Of a stretch of DNA of 44,707 nucleotides, positions 41,940 to 44,707 are shown in pieces. How positions within the stretch are numbered: the first letter of the stretch is position 1; every line of letters begins with the position of its first letter. The translations under genes and the position numbers were made by a program. This DNA is from Pseudomonadota bacterium (lineage in GTDB: Bacteria; Pseudomonadota; Gammaproteobacteria; Burkholderiales; Burkholderiaceae_F), in the NCBI GenBank assembly GCA_021825945.1, contig JAKAFN010000013.1, forward strand, positions 1-44,707, read 5' to 3'. Below the pieces are notes generated by a model. It was not told the origin of the DNA and searched no databases. It saw only the letters and a list, made by a program, of their open reading frames with translations.

Positions 41940-43037
41940 ATGAATATCAGATTGGAAGAGGCTTCGACAGCTACTCCACAAAATCCGCAGGTGCATTTGT
42001 CCGCATGCCCTGGGCCGGAACTCCATCTGTCCAGTGTCGTTTCTCGGCAAAGAGTGCGATTGACGCAGTTGTTGTATGGACCTATGCAAAGGATCGCAAC
42101 GTTGTACGGTCAATTGGTCCGTGCGCAAGAAAAACCATGTCCATACCGTTCCACGGTAGACGCATTCCTTGTAGAAATGTTCGCATCCGTACCTTGCGCA
42201 AAGTATCTCTACGTAATGAATACGAGCGGCGTGCAAATCAGCTCCAGCGCAAGCCGCGAAGGCTTGCTTCCAGAGCACTTCGGACGATGCCGATCAGATC
42301 GACCTTATATGCGAGAGACTCTCTCGGCCGCGAGTTTTCTGGACAGAAATCGGGAGAGTTGCTACCAACAGTGGACGTATTTGGAGAACAATATACAGGC
42401 CGTAGATTTTCTGTTGTGTGACGCCTACATCAGCCAAAACGCATTGCGCCCGTCTCTCACGGCCGTGTTTTTCCTGCGGGACACCGAGGGTGGCCATATC
42501 GGCTTCTTGGGAGCGGATTTCGCTTTGCGCGAATTGCCGCCTATGCCGGACATTTACGCAGAGATTAGAAGGCCACGACACTTTCTTGCCGCAGTTCCTG
42601 TCGGCCAGGGCGACCAGACGAACCGGCTTGATCGAGAGATCGACACCATCATAAGCGTTATTGATGAGTTGATCACTTTCCGTGGGGTGTACCACGTCAA
42701 GCTGCACTTCAACAGTAGCCAGGCGGTAATCTGGCAGGTGGACGATCCCTATCGCTACCGCTTGCTTAGTATATTGGATCTTCTCGACCCGGATAGCTGT
42801 CTGGCGTACCCGAGGCATACGTATCCAACGAGTGCGCAGGTCGAACAATCAGCCATTCGGCCCGTATTGGAGCGATGGAAGTTACTACGAAAGGATACGG
42901 ACATTGCCTATCTGCGCTCTGCATCGCTGAATATTTTCAATGGGATGGTGGGGTTGAGTTTCTCTTCGGATGGATCTCACTATCTCCCGCTAGAAGATTT
43001 TCTGCGGATGGACGGGATGGCCATAACGGCCCCCTGA
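41940..43037 (+). CDS. Unrecognised soluble protein with PDC/Cache-like segment, third gene of the dab cluster
   Basis: The 365-residue protein has no signal peptide or membrane helix. Residues about 65-200 look like a PDC/Cache sensor fold: KYLYVMNTSGVQISSS (88-103), HFGRCRSDRPYM (113-124) and LTAVFFLRDTEGGHIGFLGA (173-192). That domain is normally extracytoplasmic and joined to a kinase, cyclase or methyl-accepting domain; here no output domain is present. Residues about 245-365 form a second region I cannot assign (VYHVKLHFNSS, DPYRYRLLSILDLLDP). AGGAGG lies 5 bases before the ATG (GTG at 41937 is an alternative). Its G+C is lower than that of dabA. I infer a carbon-status sensor or DAB accessory protein, with low certainty. 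Confidence 0.75.
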   Translation: MNIRLEEASTATPQNPQVHLSACPGPELHLSSVVSRQRVRLTQLLYGPMQRIATLYGQLVRAQEKPCPYRSTVDAFLVEMFASVPCAKYLYVMNTSGVQISSSASREGLLPEHFGRCRSDRPYMRETLSAASFLDRNRESCYQQWTYLENNIQAVDFLLCDAYISQNALRPSLTAVFFLRDTEGGHIGFLGADFALRELPPMPDIYAEIRRPRHFLAAVPVGQGDQTNRLDREIDTIISVIDELITFRGVYHVKLHFNSSQAVIWQVDDPYRYRLLSILDLLDPDSCLAYPRHTYPTSAQVEQSAIRPVLERWKLLRKDTDIAYLRSASLNIFNGMVGLSFSSDGSHYLPLEDFLRMDGMAITAP

Positions 43038-43376
43038 CAGGCTATTGAAAAACGCCGGACGGCGTCAGAGAAATGGGTTGTCGAACGTTGGATCGTCATT
43101 GTTGATCTCCGACGGAGCGGTACGGATGCGTGGCAATGACGAAATGCAGGAAGCGTTGTTCACGATGATGAAGCGCGAAGACTTCGTGCCGTCCGACCAT
43201 CCACTTCGTCCGATTCGGGAGATCGTGAACAAGGCGCTTGCCGATCACTCCGTTTTCTCGAAGAACCGCGACCGGCGGATCGAGCACGAGGCAGTCGAGA
43301 AGTTCTTTGGCGAGGTGATGTCGCTTGCCGGCAAAACGGACTGGTCGTTGGCGCGGTGGTCACCCATGCCGGCGGC
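43038..43376 (+). mobile_element. Internally deleted IS5-type insertion sequence remnant
   Basis: The sequence after the third gene's stop, starting GGCTATTGAAAAACGCC (43041-43057), looks like an IS terminus. It is followed by a broken transposase gene (43126-43376). The intervening stretch has a short hairpin (43052-43065) that could also end the dab transcript. I did not find a matching right-hand inverted repeat. Confidence 0.6.
43126..43376 (+). pseudogene. IS5-type transposase pseudogene with two internal deletions
   Basis: The frame opens MRGNDEMQEALFTMMKR and continues VPSDHPLRPIREIVNKALAD, a typical N-terminus of this transposase group. It then jumps directly to HSVFSKNRDRRIEHEAVEKF and FFGEVMSLAG, which in intact relatives lie more than 50 residues later. 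A second jump and frame change leads to NGLVVGAVVTHAGG (43335-43376), which belongs further towards the C-terminus. The DDE catalytic residues are not preserved as a set, so it is inactive. Confidence 0.75.
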
Positions 43377-43662
43377 AAATTGACCATGCTGGCGAGCGAC
43401 ATCGTTCGGATGTGTCGAATGCCAAGGGTGGTTGCCGACGTTTGCAGTTCAAGGGGCCAGATGATGGGAGAAATCGAGCGATCTGGATTCGCGAGTATGC
43501 GCGTGCCGCTCCCTCCGGGGAACAAAAAAAAGGTCATCGCTCCCGCTCTCATGAGAGATGACGCGCGTCCTACTCTCAAATACGGAGAGACGCTTCGGAC
43601 TTGCAATCGTCATCCCAAACCCAAGACCACCTGTCGTTACGGTTAGCTGGAGACACTCAAAA
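43377..43662. other. Spacer between IS remnant and cbbR-like gene
   Basis: An open frame at 43356-43646 (96 codons) runs through this stretch but starts inside the transposase fragment and shows no recognisable family, so I do not call it a gene. GGAGA at 43649-43653 is the likely ribosome binding site of the regulator. An A-run at 43524-43531 is present. No clear promoter could be assigned. Confidence 0.5.
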
Positions 43663-44610
43663 TTGGATTCACTTCGATCAATAAAGCCCGGTTCTCTGTT
43701 GCGTTATGTCACCTTTCGGCAGTTGCAAGTATTTATGGCGGTTGTTCGCCGGGGTAGTTTTTCCAGAGCTGCAGAGGAACTCTTTTTGGCGCAACCGACC
43801 GTCTCCCTCCAGATAAAAAAATTGACGGAAACTGTCGGCCTGTGTTTACTCGAACAAGTGGGCCGGGATGTTCGGCCTACGGATGCGGGAATGGATTTGC
43901 TTCACGCTTGCCGTGAATTATTTCGGATCTTCGATAATCTAGAAACACAAATTTCCGATCGAAAGGGTCTTCGTCGAGGAACGTTAAGGCTTGGAGTAGT
44001 TACGACCGCCAAATACATTGCGCCCGAGCTGCTTGCCGCGTTCGGGGAGCAATACCCTGGCATTGAGTTCAGCATGAAGGTCAGTAATCGTGATGAGGTG
44101 ATCCAGCGTATCAAGAACAACGAAGACGACCTCTACGTCATGGGCCAAGTGCCCACGGAAGATTTTGATGTGGATGCGATCCCCTTTGCTCTTAACCCCC
44201 TCACCGTCATGGTCCCCCGTGGACATCCCCTTACCGAGATTCCTGGACCCGTACCTCTGCGGGCGATTGCGCAGGCACCATTTCTGATTCGCGAACCTGG
44301 ATCCGGAACTCGCCATGCCTACATGCGGCTCTTTGCGGAGCATGGTTTGAAACCAAGGATCGCGATGGAGTTGAGTAGTAACGAAGCCATCAAACATGCT
44401 GTAGCCAGCGGGCTCGGGATTTCCATCCTCTCCATTCACTCCTTGGCATTGGAGGGTCTGGGTGGGCCTATTGAGATACTGCATGTGGAAGGTTTTCCGA
44501 TCCTGCGGAAGTGGTACCTCGTTCGCCCCCGTAGCCGACCTCTTTCTCTTACTTCGCAAAAGTTCCTCGAGTTCTCGATTGGCGGTGCCCCAAGCGTAGT
44601 TGAAGGTTGA
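43663..44610 (+). CDS. cbbR: LysR-family regulator, CbbR-like
   Basis: The 315-residue protein has an N-terminal winged helix (FRQLQVFMAVVRRGSFSRAA; recognition region about 34-53, AQPTVSLQIKKL). The C-terminal co-inducer domain has the CbbR-type segments VVTTAKYIAPELL, DDLYVMGQ, FLIREPGSGTRHAY, ELSSNEAIKHAV and WYLVRPRSRPLS. CbbR activates Calvin-cycle and carbon-concentrating genes in response to metabolites such as RuBP or phosphoenolpyruvate. There is no early ATG; I chose TTG at 43663 because GGAGA lies 9 bases upstream (TTG at 43699 lacks a site). Unlike most LysR genes it is not divergent from its likely target but downstream on the same strand. Confidence 0.85.
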   Translation: MDSLRSIKPGSLLRYVTFRQLQVFMAVVRRGSFSRAAEELFLAQPTVSLQIKKLTETVGLCLLEQVGRDVRPTDAGMDLLHACRELFRIFDNLETQISDRKGLRRGTLRLGVVTTAKYIAPELLAAFGEQYPGIEFSMKVSNRDEVIQRIKNNEDDLYVMGQVPTEDFDVDAIPFALNPLTVMVPRGHPLTEIPGPVPLRAIAQAPFLIREPGSGTRHAYMRLFAEHGLKPRIAMELSSNEAIKHAVASGLGISILSIHSLALEGLGGPIEILHVEGFPILRKWYLVRPRSRPLSLTSQKFLEFSIGGAPSVVEG

Positions 44611-44614
44611 AGGC

Positions 44615-44683
44615 GGCGGTTTCCAGGTGAATCCGGGAGAATCGGGTTTGCCAACCTGTGAAACTCGAGGAAAGGAAACCGCC
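44615..44683. repeat. 10-base inverted repeat flanking the start of the last gene
   Basis: GGCGGTTTCC (44615-44624) and GGAAACCGCC (44674-44683) are perfect inverted copies, the second ending immediately before the ATG at 44684. It could be a leader hairpin, an operator or the end of another insertion sequence; the window is too short to tell. Confidence 0.55.
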
Positions 44684-44707
44684 ATGGGCAATCGTAGGGG
44701 AAATACC
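44684..44707 (+). CDS. Start of a truncated gene at the window edge
   Basis: ATG at 44684 is preceded by GAGGAAAGGA and opens a frame of eight codons (MGNRRGNT) before the window ends. The product cannot be recognised. Direction and spacing make it a plausible gene downstream of the cbbR-like gene, or the transposase of another element. Confidence 0.45.

Noticed and set aside
43356..43646. 96-codon frame before the cbbR-like gene
   Set aside because: It starts inside the transposase fragment (VTHAGG belongs to the transposase) and has no family resemblance or ribosome binding site of its own.
43558..43662. N-terminal extension of the cbbR-like protein from an ATG at 43558
   Set aside because: It would add 35 residues ahead of the LysR winged helix with no counterpart in the family; TTG at 43663 has a ribosome binding site at the right distance.

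Overview
The window looks like a chromosome segment of a GC-rich betaproteobacterium, probably near Burkholderiales. The evidence is a tmRNA with the betaproteobacterial-type tag ANDERFALAA, the gene order gyrA-pheA-hisC-tyrA-aroA-cmk-rpsA-ihfB-lapA-lapB-cysM, the order trxA-rho-rpmE2 with an AddB-like nuclease gene divergent from trxA, and a type B ribosomal protein L31. The right-hand 7 kb carries inorganic-carbon uptake genes and a CbbR-type regulator, which suggests an autotrophic, perhaps chemolithotrophic, lifestyle.

Layout. (1) 1-3318, minus strand: ssrA (tmRNA), gph, ubiG and an MtaD/TRZ-type amidohydrolase. (2) 3526-15911, plus strand: gyrA followed by a translationally coupled aromatic amino acid block (pheA, hisC, tyrA, aroA), then cmk, rpsA, a strong intrinsic terminator, ihfB, lapA, lapB and cysM. 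A 77-codon gene of unknown function lies at 16048-16281. (3) 16357-22868, minus strand: murI, class I fumarase, an ArnT/PMT-like membrane glycosyltransferase, rpmE2, rho and trxA. (4) 23126-29346, plus strand: an AddB/AddA-like helicase-nuclease pair. (5) 29347-34594, minus strand: a pyruvate:ferredoxin/flavodoxin oxidoreductase (NifJ type) overlapping a GltD-like iron-sulfur flavoprotein. (6) 34756-36971, plus strand: prfC and a flavin-reductase-like protein.

(7) 36990-44707 is different. Base composition falls visibly: a sample core line (27421-27480) has 43/60 G+C, a dabB line (38161-38220) 36/60, a line of the third gene (42061-42120) 29/60, and the presumed promoter zone (37641-37700) 14/60. 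The block begins with a decayed IS3-family remnant on the minus strand. It continues with dabB and dabA (a DAB-type dissolved inorganic carbon pump), an intergenic hairpin and an unrecognised 365-codon gene whose middle resembles a PDC/Cache sensory fold. It then has an internally deleted IS5-type transposase remnant, a CbbR-like LysR regulator and the first codons of another gene. The simplest reading is an acquired carbon-uptake island with broken insertion sequences at or inside its borders.

The best candidate for something undescribed is the third gene of the dab cluster (41940-43037). It is soluble, carries no recognisable output domain and has its own strong ribosome binding site. It lies in a cluster where a bicarbonate/CO2 sensor or pump regulator would make sense. 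All functional assignments are from reading the sequence; no database search was run.
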